Source of the DNA: Lachnospiraceae bacterium GAM79
Lineage (GTDB): Bacteria > Bacillota > Clostridia > Lachnospirales > Lachnospiraceae
DNA: 64,000 bases
Direction: 5' to 3'
NCBI GenBank assembly: GCA_020735665.1
Contig: CP085928.1
Location: 820,001-884,000 of the forward strand
Shown here piece by piece: positions 34,800-44,813 of the stretch. Numbering within the stretch: position 1 is the stretch's first letter; every line of letters begins with the position of its first letter. The translations under genes and the position numbers were made by a program. The notes under the pieces were generated by a model. That model was not told the DNA's origin. It did not search any database and worked only from the letters and a program-made list of their open reading frames with translations.

Positions 34800-37008
34800 A
34801 GCTATTGATCGTCCATTTCAATACAGAATACCGGATGGCCTGAGGGAAGATATCCGGCTTGGCAGTATGGTTAAGATCCCATTTGGCAGGGGAAATCATC
34901 TTCGAACCGGATATGTGATCGGATTTTCAGATCAGACAGAGTATCAGCCGGATCGGATTAAGGAGATTTCAGAACTCTGTGATCGTTCCGTGCCTGTGGA
35001 AGGGCGGTTGCTTGCGCTTGCGGCATGGATTCGTGAGAATTATGGATCTACAATGATCAATGCGATCCGTACGGTAATGCCGGTAAAAAAAACAATTCGA
35101 CAATTAGTAGATCAGGTCGTGGTGCTTGCGGAGAATATGGATACAGAGCATCTGGCAGATATCAGGGAGCAATATCATAGAAAACATGCACAGGCAAAAC
35201 TGCGTCTGTTACAGGCGTTAGAAGAAACGCCGGAACGATATCTTTCGATGGATGTCGTGAAGCAGAAATGGAATATATCACCGGCTACACTTAAAACGAT
35301 GCAGCAGGACGGTGTAATTACTGTAATCAGTAAAGAACGGTATCGGACAGCAGGTGTTTATGATTATAAAGAGAATTTTCAGATCACTTTAAATAATGAA
35401 CAGCAGGCAGTTGTAGATGAAGTGACTGGTGATATGGAACAGGGAAGACAGAAAACATATCTGCTACATGGAATTACCGGAAGTGGGAAAACGGAAGTCT
35501 ATGTTAAAATTGTAAAAAAGACAATTGAGATGGGAAAACAGGCGATCATACTGATTCCGGAAATTGCCCTTACCTATCAGACAGTCCGCTATTTTAGAAA
35601 TTATTTTGGTGACCGGGTGACTATCATTAATTCCAGGCTAAGTGACGGAGAAAAATATGATCAGTTTATGCGCGCGAAAAATGGAGATGTAGATGTCGTG
35701 ATAGGCCCGCGTTCTGCATTATTTGCCCCATTTCAGAATCTGGGGATCATTATTATAGATGAAGAACATGAGACAAGTTATAAGAGTGATTACCCACCCA
35801 AATATCATGCGAGGGAGACTGCAGTAAAACGTGCAGAGCTCGAACATGCAAGCGTGCTTCTCGGTTCGGCAACTCCGTCCGTTGAGAGTTATCACAGGGC
35901 ACTTAACGGGACATATCGTTTGCTTGAACTGCATGAACGTGCGGGAAGCGGACAGCTCGCAAAGACATCGATCGTTGACCTGAGAAAGGAATTAAAAGCA
36001 GGAAACCGATCTATCATAAGCAGGGAGCTTGCAGATGATATCGCGGATCGGCTTGCCCGCAGGCAGCAGGTAATGTTATTTATCAATAAAAGAGGATATA
36101 ACAGCTTCGTTTCATGCAGAAACTGTGGTGAGGCACTTAAATGTCCGCACTGTGATGTCAGCCTGACCAGGCATGAAAATAACCGGATGATCTGTCATTA
36201 TTGTGGATTCCAGATGCCTCAGCCAAAAGTATGTCCGTCCTGTCATTCCGGGCTGATCGGTGGATACGGAACAGGAACCCAGAAGCTTGAGGAGGAGGTT
36301 CAGCGGTTATTTCCTCAGGCGAGAGTCCTTCGTATGGATAAGGATACAACGGCAGCGAAGGATGCACATGAACAGATCTTAGAGAAGTTTGGAAACGGAG
36401 AAGCGGATATATTGGTTGGAACTCAGATGATCGTAAAGGGACATGATTTTTCGAATGTAACTCTGGTTGGAATCATTCTTGCAGATCTTACTTTATTCCA
36501 GAATGATTACCGGGCAGGAGAACGTACCTTTGATCTGATCACACAGGCGGCCGGAAGAGCCGGGAGAGGGACACAGCCGGGTAAAGTCGTGATCCAGACT
36601 TATAAGCCGGAGCATTATGCGATAAAGGCAGCAGCAGCTCAGAATTATTTGGATTTTTATAAGGAAGAAGAAGCGTACCGTGGACTTATGAAATATCCGC
36701 CGGAATGGAATATGATGGTGGTATTGATGGTATGTTCCGACGAGACTTTTCTGGATCAAATGGCGGAAGATATCTGTTCAAATATCAGAAGCTGTTCAGA
36801 AAATGACCGGGATATGAGAATAATCGGGCCATCGGCACCTGTAATAGCAAAGATACGAGATATTTACAGAAGGGTTGTCTATATTAAGAATTATCGGTAT
36901 AATGAGCTGGTGGCTTTAAAAGACCAGATTGAAATATATGTATCAGAGAAAAAAGAACTTCAGGATTTTAGTCTGCAATTTGACTTTAATCCATTAAATA
37001 TGTATTAA
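34756..37008 (+). CDS. priA: Primosomal protein N' (replication restart helicase)
   Basis: PriA reloads the replisome at abandoned forks. The 750-residue protein starts MLPRYADIIIDISHEAIDRP. It has the DNA-binding wing at the N-terminus, Walker A GITGSGKTEVYVK (about residues 237-249), DEEHETSYKS, the zinc-binding clusters CRNCGEALKCPHC, CHYCGF and CPSCHSG (about residues 455-500), and QAAGRAGRGTQPG. The start lies inside the murE end, in another frame, with an AGGAGG site in the murE sequence, suggesting coupled translation. Confidence 0.96.
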   Translation: MLPRYADIIIDISHEAIDRPFQYRIPDGLREDIRLGSMVKIPFGRGNHLRTGYVIGFSDQTEYQPDRIKEISELCDRSVPVEGRLLALAAWIRENYGSTMINAIRTVMPVKKTIRQLVDQVVVLAENMDTEHLADIREQYHRKHAQAKLRLLQALEETPERYLSMDVVKQKWNISPATLKTMQQDGVITVISKERYRTAGVYDYKENFQITLNNEQQAVVDEVTGDMEQGRQKTYLLHGITGSGKTEVYVKIVKKTIEMGKQAIILIPEIALTYQTVRYFRNYFGDRVTIINSRLSDGEKYDQFMRAKNGDVDVVIGPRSALFAPFQNLGIIIIDEEHETSYKSDYPPKYHARETAVKRAELEHASVLLGSATPSVESYHRALNGTYRLLELHERAGSGQLAKTSIVDLRKELKAGNRSIISRELADDIADRLARRQQVMLFINKRGYNSFVSCRNCGEALKCPHCDVSLTRHENNRMICHYCGFQMPQPKVCPSCHSGLIGGYGTGTQKLEEEVQRLFPQARVLRMDKDTTAAKDAHEQILEKFGNGEADILVGTQMIVKGHDFSNVTLVGIILADLTLFQNDYRAGERTFDLITQAAGRAGRGTQPGKVVIQTYKPEHYAIKAAAAQNYLDFYKEEEAYRGLMKYPPEWNMMVVLMVCSDETFLDQMAEDICSNIRSCSENDRDMRIIGPSAPVIAKIRDIYRRVVYIKNYRYNELVALKDQIEIYVSEKKELQDFSLQFDFNPLNMY

Positions 37009-37022
37009 GGAGAGAATGAAAA

Positions 37023-37484
37023 ATGGCAACAAGAAAGATAAGAATCGATGGCGACAGCGTTTTAAGAAAGAAATGTAAGCCTGTTACGGAGATGACACCA
37101 CGGTTATCCCAGTTGATCGATGATATGTTTGATACCATGTACGAGGCGAATGGTGTCGGACTTGCAGCGCCACAGGTTGGAATTGTAAAGAGGATCGTTG
37201 TAATTGATATCGGAGATGAGCATCCATTGACGCTTATTAATCCTGAGATTATAGAGACGTCCGGTGAGCAGACCGGAGACGAGGGGTGTCTGAGCCTTCC
37301 GGGAAAGGTTGGACAGGTGACAAGGCCGATGCATGTTGTCTGTAAAGCACTGGATCGTGATATGAATGAGATCACGGTAACAGGTGAAGGCCTTCTGGCA
37401 CGGGCAATCTGCCATGAGACAGACCATCTGGAGGGTATCTTATATAAAGATAAAGTAGAAGATGGTTTATACGAGACAGAATAG
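37023..37484 (+). CDS. def: Peptide deformylase
   Basis: Def removes the formyl group from nascent N-terminal methionine. The 153-residue metalloprotein has all three motifs: [18 protein letters not shown] (metal ligand Cys89) and [10 protein letters not shown] (His131, Glu132, His135). It precedes fmt by 40 bases, so the formylating and deformylating enzymes share a transcript. Confidence 0.97.
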   Translation: MATRKIRIDGDSVLRKKCKPVTEMTPRLSQLIDDMFDTMYEANGVGLAAPQVGIVKRIVVIDIGDEHPLTLINPEIIETSGEQTGDEGCLSLPGKVGQVTRPMHVVCKALDRDMNEITVTGEGLLARAICHETDHLEGILYKDKVEDGLYETE

Positions 37485-37524
37485 AAAAGTAAGCAGATAA
37501 TAATAAGGAGGCAGAGACAGTCGT

Positions 37525-38478
37525 ATGAATATTATATATATGGGAACCCCTGAATTTGCAGTAAAACCATTACAGACGATCGTAGATGCAGGACATAATG
37601 TCCTTGCATGTTTTACACAGCCGGACAAGCCAAAAGGAAGGGGCAAGACACTTCAGCCGACACCTGTTAAGGAAAAGGCTCTTTCTCTTGATATACCTGT
37701 CTATCAGCCGGTAAAACTCAGGGAAGAAGAAAATGTTCAGATTATCAGGGACTATCAGCCGGATGCTATCGTTGTTGCGGCCTATGGTCAGATATTGCCG
37801 GAATCAATCTTGAATATTCCAAAGTATGGCTGCATTAATATCCATGCGTCCCTGCTTCCCAAATACAGGGGAGCCGCTCCGATTGAATGGGCTATTATCA
37901 ATGGTGAGACGGAATCCGGTGTCACAACGATGTATATGGCAAAAGGACTTGATACCGGAGATATGATCGAGAAGACGGTTGTTCCGATCACAGATACAGA
38001 TACCGGTGTTACACTTCATGATAAACTTGCTGATGCAGGTGCAGCGTTGATCCTGTCTACGCTTACAAAGCTTGCGGATCATACAGCAGTACGAACCCCG
38101 CAGGATGATTCCTTAAGCTGCTATGCATCCATGTTAAAGAAAGAGCAGGGTGAGCTTGATTTTACGAAAGATGCAGCTTCACTGGAACGATTGATCAGAG
38201 GATTGCAGCCATGGCCGGTTGCTTATATGAAAATGAATCAGAAGACGGTACGTATCTATGAGGCTTCTGTATGTGAACAGACAGAGGAGACATTAGAGGA
38301 TGGAACAAAGATCGTACCGGGGATGATCGTTCATGTGACGAAGAAAAACTTTACGGTTGCATGTGGAAGTGGAGCATTAACGATAAGAAAGCTTCAACCG
38401 GAAGGCAAGAAACCGATGGATTGTGCAGCATTTCTTGCAGGAAATAAACTTAAGACAGGTCAGATGGTATATGAGTAA
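37525..38478 (+). CDS. fmt: Methionyl-tRNA formyltransferase
   Basis: Fmt formylates initiator Met-tRNA with 10-formyl-tetrahydrofolate. The 317-residue protein has the N-terminal GART-like fold (MGTPEFAVKPLQTI), the catalytic stretch INIHASLLPKYRGAAPIEWA (Asn/His), and GVTTMYMAKGLDTGDM; an OB-like C-terminal domain follows. AAGGAGG precedes the start, and the end overlaps rsmB by 8 bases. Confidence 0.97.
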   Translation: MNIIYMGTPEFAVKPLQTIVDAGHNVLACFTQPDKPKGRGKTLQPTPVKEKALSLDIPVYQPVKLREEENVQIIRDYQPDAIVVAAYGQILPESILNIPKYGCINIHASLLPKYRGAAPIEWAIINGETESGVTTMYMAKGLDTGDMIEKTVVPITDTDTGVTLHDKLADAGAALILSTLTKLADHTAVRTPQDDSLSCYASMLKKEQGELDFTKDAASLERLIRGLQPWPVAYMKMNQKTVRIYEASVCEQTEETLEDGTKIVPGMIVHVTKKNFTVACGSGALTIRKLQPEGKKPMDCAAFLAGNKLKTGQMVYE

Positions 38479-39820
38479 AACTTCAAGAGAGATAGTTCTG
38501 GATATTCTGCTGGATATTGAAAAAAATGACAGATTTGCCGGTGAAGCATTAGGGGAAGCACTCCGGGCAAACCAGTTTATGAATAAAAAAGAGAGGGCTT
38601 ACATCGGTCGGTTGACAGAAGGTGTAACAGAGCAGAAAATCAGATTGGATTATATTCTTAATCAATTTTCAAAAGTAAAAGTAAAAAAATGTAAACCGGT
38701 CATCCGCTGTATTTTACGGATGGCTGCTTATGAGATCTTTTATATGGATTCTGTTCCGGATGAGGCAGCCTGTAATGAATATGTGAACCTGACTGCTAAA
38801 AGAGGATTTCGGACATTAAAAGGCTATATGAACGGTGTCCTTCGAAACGTGTGCAGAAATAAAGCAGCTATCATCTTTCCGAAAAAAGAGGATGGTCTAG
38901 AAGCGTATCTGTCTGTTAAATATTCGATTCCGGAGGAACTGGTAAAATTCCTGTTAAATGATTACAGTGCAGAACAGTTAGAACAGATTCTGCAGGCGGG
39001 TGAAACAAATCGCGGAACGACGGTTCGTGTGAATACTATGCATACAACACTTGAGGAATTTCGGAATAATTTGATTGAAAAGGGCATAAAGGTAGAAAAA
39101 GGATATTATAATCCGACCTCTCTTATTATTTCGGGATATGATTATATTCGTATGGTTCCGGGATTTCATGAAGGCCTGTTTACGGTTCAGGATGAGAGTT
39201 CCAGTTTGCAGGTGCTTGCAGCAGGAATCAGACCGGGAAATGTGATCCTTGATGTCTGTGCGGCTCCGGGAGGAAAGACCATGTATGCGGCAGAACGCAC
39301 CGGAGAGCAGGGACATGTGTATGCGAGGGATATTTCAGAAGAAAAGATCGATAAGTTGGAAGAAAATCTGGGCCGATTAGAGATTCATAATGTGACAACT
39401 AAGGTATGGAATGCAATGGAAACTGATCCGAAAATGATAGAAAAAGCAGATGTCGTTCTTGCGGATCTTCCATGCTCCGGACTGGGTGTTATGGCACGAA
39501 AAAATGATATCAAATATCATGTGACGGCAGACTCGATAAGTGAACTTGCCGAGATACAGAAGAATATTCTGGATGCCTGTGCGTCTTATGTAAAACCGGG
39601 TGGAACGTTAATTTTTTCCACCTGTACAATTGATCGGACAGAGAATGAAGAAAATGTAGAGATATTTTTAAAAAGGCACGAGGAGTATTATCTGGAAAGT
39701 CTTGCACCATATCTGCCGGAGAAGTTGAAAGAACGTGGAGAAAAAGGATATATCACGCTTTTGCAGGGAATTGATCATTGTGATGGATTCTTTATTTCGC
39801 GATTACGAAGAAAAAAATAA
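38471..39820 (+). CDS. rsmB: 16S rRNA (cytosine-967-C5)-methyltransferase
   Basis: The 449-residue protein has an N-terminal NusB-like RNA-binding domain (residues 1-130) and a SAM-dependent domain with LDVCAAPGGKTMYAAE, the catalytic DLPCSGLGVMARK and IFSTCTI (the two cysteines of m5C enzymes). ATG 38471 is chosen over an upstream in-frame start at 38423 because MSKTSREIVLDILLDIE is the family opening. It overlaps the fmt end by 8 bases. Confidence 0.95.
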   Translation: MSKTSREIVLDILLDIEKNDRFAGEALGEALRANQFMNKKERAYIGRLTEGVTEQKIRLDYILNQFSKVKVKKCKPVIRCILRMAAYEIFYMDSVPDEAACNEYVNLTAKRGFRTLKGYMNGVLRNVCRNKAAIIFPKKEDGLEAYLSVKYSIPEELVKFLLNDYSAEQLEQILQAGETNRGTTVRVNTMHTTLEEFRNNLIEKGIKVEKGYYNPTSLIISGYDYIRMVPGFHEGLFTVQDESSSLQVLAAGIRPGNVILDVCAAPGGKTMYAAERTGEQGHVYARDISEEKIDKLEENLGRLEIHNVTTKVWNAMETDPKMIEKADVVLADLPCSGLGVMARKNDIKYHVTADSISELAEIQKNILDACASYVKPGGTLIFSTCTIDRTENEENVEIFLKRHEEYYLESLAPYLPEKLKERGEKGYITLLQGIDHCDGFFISRLRRKK

Positions 39821-39890
39821 TAGATGACAGAATGACACAGAGGAGTTGAGCTTCTCGTGTTATCAGTACATGATTCAGGAAGAAAAGAGT

Positions 39891-40955
39891 ATGTTTACAG
39901 AGATAGAAGATATAAAGAAACTGGATATCCGTTCCATGATGTTTGATGAACTTGCGGTCTGGGTAAAATCAGTAGGACAGCCGGCGTTTCGAGCAAAACA
40001 GATATTTGAATGGGTTCATGCCAAAGGTATAGCACATGCGGAAGATATGACCAATGTTCCGAAAAAATTAATTGAAGAAATCAAAAAGCAGCACATGTAT
40101 GGTGTGGAAGAAGTGACCAGACTGGTGTCAAAACAGGATGGCACAAATAAATTTCTGTTTCGTTTACAGGATGGAAATGTGTTGGAAAGCGTATTAATGA
40201 GATATAAGCATGGCAACTCTGTCTGTATATCTTCTCAGGTCGGATGCCGTATGGGATGTAGATTCTGTGCATCTACGATCGGTGGCTTGATCCGTAATCT
40301 GGAGGCGTCTGAGATGCTCGATCAGATCTATGCGATCGAACGGATCACGGGTGAACGTGTATCGAATATCGTTGTAATGGGAACAGGGGAACCACTTGAT
40401 AATTATGACAATCTTATCCGATTCATTCGCATTATCAATGATGAGCAGGGTAAGAACATCAGTCAGAGAAATATCACGGTTTCAAGCTGTGGATTGGTTC
40501 CGCAGATAAAAAGACTGGCAGATGAAGGCCTTTCTATTACATTTGCATTATCCCTTCACAGTCCGACTGATGAAGACAGAAGAAAACTTCTTCCAATCGC
40601 AAATAAGTATTCAATTGCAGAATTGATGGATGTATGTCGGTATTATTTTGAAAAAACAGGAAGAAGGGTTACTTTCGAGTATTCACTGGTGAAAGATGAA
40701 AATGATACACCGGAACATGCATATAAGCTTGCTGAGCTTCTTAAGAATATGCACGGACATGTGAATCTGATTCCGGTAAATCCGATAAAGGAGAGAAAGT
40801 ATTGTCGATCTCTCAATGATTCTGTTGAAAAATTCAAATATATACTTGAAAAGAAAGATATAAATGTTACAATAAGAAGGAGTATGGGCAGAGATATTGA
40901 CGCTGCCTGTGGTCAGCTTCGGAGAAAATATGAAGAAGCAAAAGATACTTTTTAG
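39891..40955 (+). CDS. rlmN: 23S rRNA/tRNA adenine-C2 methyltransferase, radical SAM
   Basis: RlmN methylates A2503 of 23S rRNA and A37 of some tRNAs. The 354-residue protein has the radical-SAM CxxxCxxC cluster in GCRMGCRFCAST (Cys119, 123, 126), GTGEPLDNYDN, NITVSSCGLVP, LSLHSPTDEDRR and the C-terminal catalytic Cys in DIDAACGQLR. The frame extends upstream to 39846; ATG 39891 is preferred because AGGAAG precedes it and the length is normal. Part of the long run from murE to thiN. Confidence 0.95.
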   Translation: MFTEIEDIKKLDIRSMMFDELAVWVKSVGQPAFRAKQIFEWVHAKGIAHAEDMTNVPKKLIEEIKKQHMYGVEEVTRLVSKQDGTNKFLFRLQDGNVLESVLMRYKHGNSVCISSQVGCRMGCRFCASTIGGLIRNLEASEMLDQIYAIERITGERVSNIVVMGTGEPLDNYDNLIRFIRIINDEQGKNISQRNITVSSCGLVPQIKRLADEGLSITFALSLHSPTDEDRRKLLPIANKYSIAELMDVCRYYFEKTGRRVTFEYSLVKDENDTPEHAYKLAELLKNMHGHVNLIPVNPIKERKYCRSLNDSVEKFKYILEKKDINVTIRRSMGRDIDAACGQLRRKYEEAKDTF

Positions 40956-40969
40956 ACGGGAGGCAGCAA

Positions 40970-41692
40970 ATGAGATCTGATGGAAGAACCGACATCGGTA
41001 AGAAAAGAGTTCAGAATCAGGACAGCATTTTCTTTACAGATGAGCCGATCGGACCATTACCCAATCTTTATATAGTGGCAGACGGAATGGGTGGTCATAA
41101 GGCAGGAGATGTTGCATCAAAGACTGCGATAGAATGTGTAACTGAATATATAAAAGAGAGTGCAATAAATAACTCGGTATCCGTTCTAAAAAGAGCGATT
41201 CTGTATGCCAATGACAAGATATATAAAATGGCAAAGGAAAATGAGGATTGGAAGGGAATGGGAACGACCCTTGTAGCTGCTGTATGTGAGGATGATATAT
41301 TATATGTAGCAAATATCGGTGACAGCAGATTGTATTTCATAGATGATGAGATACGGCAGGTAACGATGGATCATTCACTGGTTGAAGAGCTGATCCGTTC
41401 CGGTCAGCTTGATCGAAATAAAGGACGTAACCATCCGGAAAAGAACATTATTACTAGAGCACTTGGAATATCTGACAAGATTATGACAGACTTTTTTGAA
41501 TTAGAGATGAAACAGGGGGATGGAATCCTTCTTTGCTCAGATGGTCTTTCTAATATGCTTGAGGATGATGAGATAAAAGAAATCGTGTTGGAGAGCAGCG
41601 GGGATATAACAGCAGCGGTTGAAAAGTTGATAGACAGAGCGAATTACTATGGTGGTAGAGATAATATATCCGTAGTGGTAGCTGTAAAATAG
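40970..41692 (+). CDS. prpC: PP2C-type Ser/Thr phosphatase (Stp/PrpC)
   Basis: This phosphatase counteracts the PASTA kinase encoded next. The 240-residue protein shows the metal-binding PP2C motifs GKKRVQNQDSIF, VADGMGGHKAGDVAS, GMGTTLVAA, ANIGDSRLYF and the final GGRDNISVVVA. The stop abuts the upstream end of the kinase frame. The pairing is standard in Gram-positive bacteria. Confidence 0.96.
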   Translation: MRSDGRTDIGKKRVQNQDSIFFTDEPIGPLPNLYIVADGMGGHKAGDVASKTAIECVTEYIKESAINNSVSVLKRAILYANDKIYKMAKENEDWKGMGTTLVAAVCEDDILYVANIGDSRLYFIDDEIRQVTMDHSLVEELIRSGQLDRNKGRNHPEKNIITRALGISDKIMTDFFELEMKQGDGILLCSDGLSNMLEDDEIKEIVLESSGDITAAVEKLIDRANYYGGRDNISVVVAVK

Positions 41693-41706
41693 TGAGAGGT
41701 GTAAGC

Positions 41707-43926
41707 ATGTTAAATCCAGGAATGATACTCAGTAATCGTTATGAGATAATAGAATTGATCGGTACAGGCGGTATGTCAGAAGTCTATAAGGCAAAATGTC
41801 ATGTACTGAACAGATATGTTGCAATTAAAGTATTAAAACCGGAATTTAGTTCTGATGTAAATTTTGTTACAAAGTTTAGAATTGAAGCACAGTCCGCAGC
41901 CGGACTTTCTCATCCGAATATCGTAAACGTATATGATGTCGGAGAGGATAATGGTATCTATTATATAGTAATGGAACTTGTAGAGGGCATTACTTTAAAA
42001 GAATATATTCAGAAAAAAGGCAGATTGCTGCCTGAGCAGGCAATTGATTTTTCTATTCAGATAGCCCAAGGCCTGGAGGTAGCTCATCAGAACCATACGA
42101 TCCACCGAGATATTAAGCCGCAGAATATTATTGTATCGAAAAATGGCGGAATCAAGGTTACAGATTTTGGTATTGCAAGAGCTGCTTCATCAAATACAAT
42201 GACAGCGAATGCAATGGGAAGTGTACATTATATCTCTCCGGAGCAGGCAAGAGGCGGATTCAGTGATGAGAGAAGCGATATATATTCTCTTGGTATCACC
42301 ATGTATGAGATGGTTACGGGACATGTACCGTTTGAAGGCGAGAATAATGTTGCAGTCGCTCTTATGCATATACAGGGAGAGATGGTTTCTCCTAGAGAAT
42401 ATTATCCGGATATTCCAACCAGTTTGGAAAAGATAATTTTAAAATGCACACAGAAGAAAGCAGAACGCAGATATTTGACTGCAAGCGCATTGATTGCAGA
42501 TTTGAAACGTGTACAGGCAAATCCTGACATAGATTGTGTTGTAGTTCCACCGGTTGTACCAAATTCACCGACGGTAGAGATCACATCGGATGAGATGAAA
42601 GCGATCAAAGAGGGCAGACAGATGAATGAAGCACCTGTTGTTGAGGAAACTCCGTCAAGTGTAGTGGAACGTCCGGATATTACTCCGATCATTCCGCCAT
42701 CCAAATTTGATAATCTGTTTGACGATGATGACGATGATGATTCATATGGTGATGAGGGGATGGCTCCGGAGGACGATGATGATAATGAGATCGAGGAATT
42801 GGATCCGAAGCTTAAGAAGATCATTATGATATCCAGTGTAGCAGTTGTGATTATCATTGCGATTCTTGTTGCAATCCTGATTCTTAAGATTACAAGCCCC
42901 GGTGGACTTGGAGGAATATTCTCCGGAAATAATAAAAAGACGGAAAACAGTTCAGAAGAAAATTCAGGAGATTCCACCGAAGATGGATCTACAGATGAGG
43001 ATACTTCGGATAAGGCGACGATTCCTATGGTCAATGTAGTAGGTCTTTATAAGACGGCTGCAGAAGAAGAATTAAAGAAAGCAGGATTTACTGCATATAC
43101 AATTGAGACGGCAACGGATGATAAGGTAGAAGAAGGTTATGTTATCAGTCAGAGTGTAGATGAAGGAACAGCGATTCCTGCTGATGAGAAAATTGTTATT
43201 ACGGTATCAGAGGGAAAAGAAGATGTCGAAGTACCTAATGTAACAGGTTATTCGGATGATCAGGCAACTACACTTCTTACGGAAGCCGGATTTGTTGTTA
43301 CTCATGGTTATGAATATGATGATACGGTAGAGAAGAATAAGGTTATCAGTCAGTCACCGGAAGGAAAAACGATGCAGAAATCCGGTTCAACAGTTAAGAT
43401 CATAATAAGTAATGGTAAAGAGGTTGAGGAAGTTGAGGTCCCGAATCTGGTTGGTAAATCTGAAAGCAAGGCAGCCGAATTGTTGGAAAAGGCAGGATTA
43501 AGCGGTAAAGTATCGCATGCAAACAGTGATGAGGTTAAGAAAGGTCAGGTTATCAGTCAGGATGTTTCAGCCGGCTCGTCTGTAGAAAAAGGTTCAACAG
43601 TTGGTTATGTGATCAGTGATGGACCTGAAAAAGTAACATATTCTGTTAAATTTACAGGAAGTATAACAAATTCCGGATTCGATTTTGCAACCTTTGGAAA
43701 TGTGACAGTCAATGTTACCTATACGGTTGGTGACGCAACCTATAAGTTGTATTCCGGAGCTGCAGGAGAGGATTCGTTCCCTCTGGATATAGGATCTGCA
43801 GATCCTATCGGTGGCTTATCGCAGAACTCCGGTACATTTGCAGTAACAATTACGGATTCAGATGGAATAGATGTAACATCGAGCTTTAATACCAGTGGTC
43901 TGTCTGCGTCATTCTCAAAGGAATAG
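41707..43926 (+). CDS. prkC: PASTA-domain Ser/Thr protein kinase
   Basis: This membrane kinase senses peptidoglycan fragments or lipid II in related species. The 739-residue protein has a cytoplasmic kinase domain (residues 10-270; GTGGMSEVYKAK, catalytic HRDIKPQN near 133, DFGIARA). A linker with a seven-Asp run (about 338-365), one membrane span (about 370-395) and a Ser/Thr/Glu-rich spacer follow. Then come three PASTA repeats (about 438-640) and a C-terminal beta-type domain of about 95 residues. ATG 41707 is preferred to GTG 41692 because AGAGGTG precedes it. Confidence 0.95.
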   Translation: MLNPGMILSNRYEIIELIGTGGMSEVYKAKCHVLNRYVAIKVLKPEFSSDVNFVTKFRIEAQSAAGLSHPNIVNVYDVGEDNGIYYIVMELVEGITLKEYIQKKGRLLPEQAIDFSIQIAQGLEVAHQNHTIHRDIKPQNIIVSKNGGIKVTDFGIARAASSNTMTANAMGSVHYISPEQARGGFSDERSDIYSLGITMYEMVTGHVPFEGENNVAVALMHIQGEMVSPREYYPDIPTSLEKIILKCTQKKAERRYLTASALIADLKRVQANPDIDCVVVPPVVPNSPTVEITSDEMKAIKEGRQMNEAPVVEETPSSVVERPDITPIIPPSKFDNLFDDDDDDDSYGDEGMAPEDDDDNEIEELDPKLKKIIMISSVAVVIIIAILVAILILKITSPGGLGGIFSGNNKKTENSSEENSGDSTEDGSTDEDTSDKATIPMVNVVGLYKTAAEEELKKAGFTAYTIETATDDKVEEGYVISQSVDEGTAIPADEKIVITVSEGKEDVEVPNVTGYSDDQATTLLTEAGFVVTHGYEYDDTVEKNKVISQSPEGKTMQKSGSTVKIIISNGKEVEEVEVPNLVGKSESKAAELLEKAGLSGKVSHANSDEVKKGQVISQDVSAGSSVEKGSTVGYVISDGPEKVTYSVKFTGSITNSGFDFATFGNVTVNVTYTVGDATYKLYSGAAGEDSFPLDIGSADPIGGLSQNSGTFAVTITDSDGIDVTSSFNTSGLSASFSKE

Positions 43927-43934
43927 GAGAGATT

Positions 43935-44813
43935 ATGACAGGAAAGATCATAAAAGGTATTGGAGGTTTCTACTATGTCGTCTGCGAAAACGGCGTCACA
44001 TATGAGTGTAAAGCAAAAGGAGTTTTTCGAAATCGAAAGATCAAGCCTTTAGTTGGTGACAATGTAGAGATAGAGATATTAGATGCGGAGAAGAATCTGG
44101 GCAATATTGAAGATATATTGCCCAGATTTAACTGGTTAAACAGACCTGCAGTTGCAAACGTAGATCAGACTGTAATTATTTTTGCAGTGTCTGCACCAGC
44201 ACCTAACTTCAATCTGCTTGACCGCTTTCTGATCAATATGGAGCAGCATGAAGTTCCGACTATAATCTGCTTTAATAAGATAGATTTGGAAGGATTTCGT
44301 CAAAGTGAGGATATATGCAGATCTTATACAAAGAGCGGATATGAAGTGTTGTTTATCAGTGCGGAGAGCGGTTATGGAATCCATACATTAGAAGCAGTTA
44401 TAAAAGGAAAGACAACGGTATTTGCAGGCCCGTCAGGAGTAGGTAAATCCTCGACGCTTAATTCGTTGTTTCCGGATGCAAATGTACAAACTGGTGGATT
44501 AAGTGAGAAGATACAGCGTGGAAAGCATACAACGAGGCATTCTGAGTTAATGTTTGTAGATGATGATACTTATATTATGGATACACCGGGTTTCAGTTCG
44601 TTATATACAGAAGGAATCGAAGCAGAAGATCTGAAGCTGTATTTTCCTGAGATTGCAGCATATACAGGAACCTGCAAATTCAATATGTGTAATCATATCA
44701 GTGAACCGGGATGTCTGGTAAAAGAAGCCGTCGGTGATGGCAGGATCAGTAAGATGCGGTATGATGATTATGTCATGATATACAATGAATTAAAAGAAAA
44801 GAGGAAATGGTAA
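43935..44813 (+). CDS. rsgA: Ribosome small-subunit-dependent GTPase A
   Basis: RsgA is a circularly permuted GTPase in 30S maturation. The 292-residue protein has an N-terminal OB fold, G4 FNKIDLE before G1 GPSGVGKSSTLN (about residues 163-174), G3 DTPGFSS, and the C-terminal zinc finger CKFNMCNHISEPGC. It directly abuts rpe. Confidence 0.96.
   Translation: MTGKIIKGIGGFYYVVCENGVTYECKAKGVFRNRKIKPLVGDNVEIEILDAEKNLGNIEDILPRFNWLNRPAVANVDQTVIIFAVSAPAPNFNLLDRFLINMEQHEVPTIICFNKIDLEGFRQSEDICRSYTKSGYEVLFISAESGYGIHTLEAVIKGKTTVFAGPSGVGKSSTLNSLFPDANVQTGGLSEKIQRGKHTTRHSELMFVDDDTYIMDTPGFSSLYTEGIEAEDLKLYFPEIAAYTGTCKFNMCNHISEPGCLVKEAVGDGRISKMRYDDYVMIYNELKEKRKW

Noticed and set aside
42402-43034. 210-codon minus-strand frame inside prkC
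   Set aside because: It is antisense to the kinase linker; its serine runs are the complement of the Asp/Glu-rich coding sequence.
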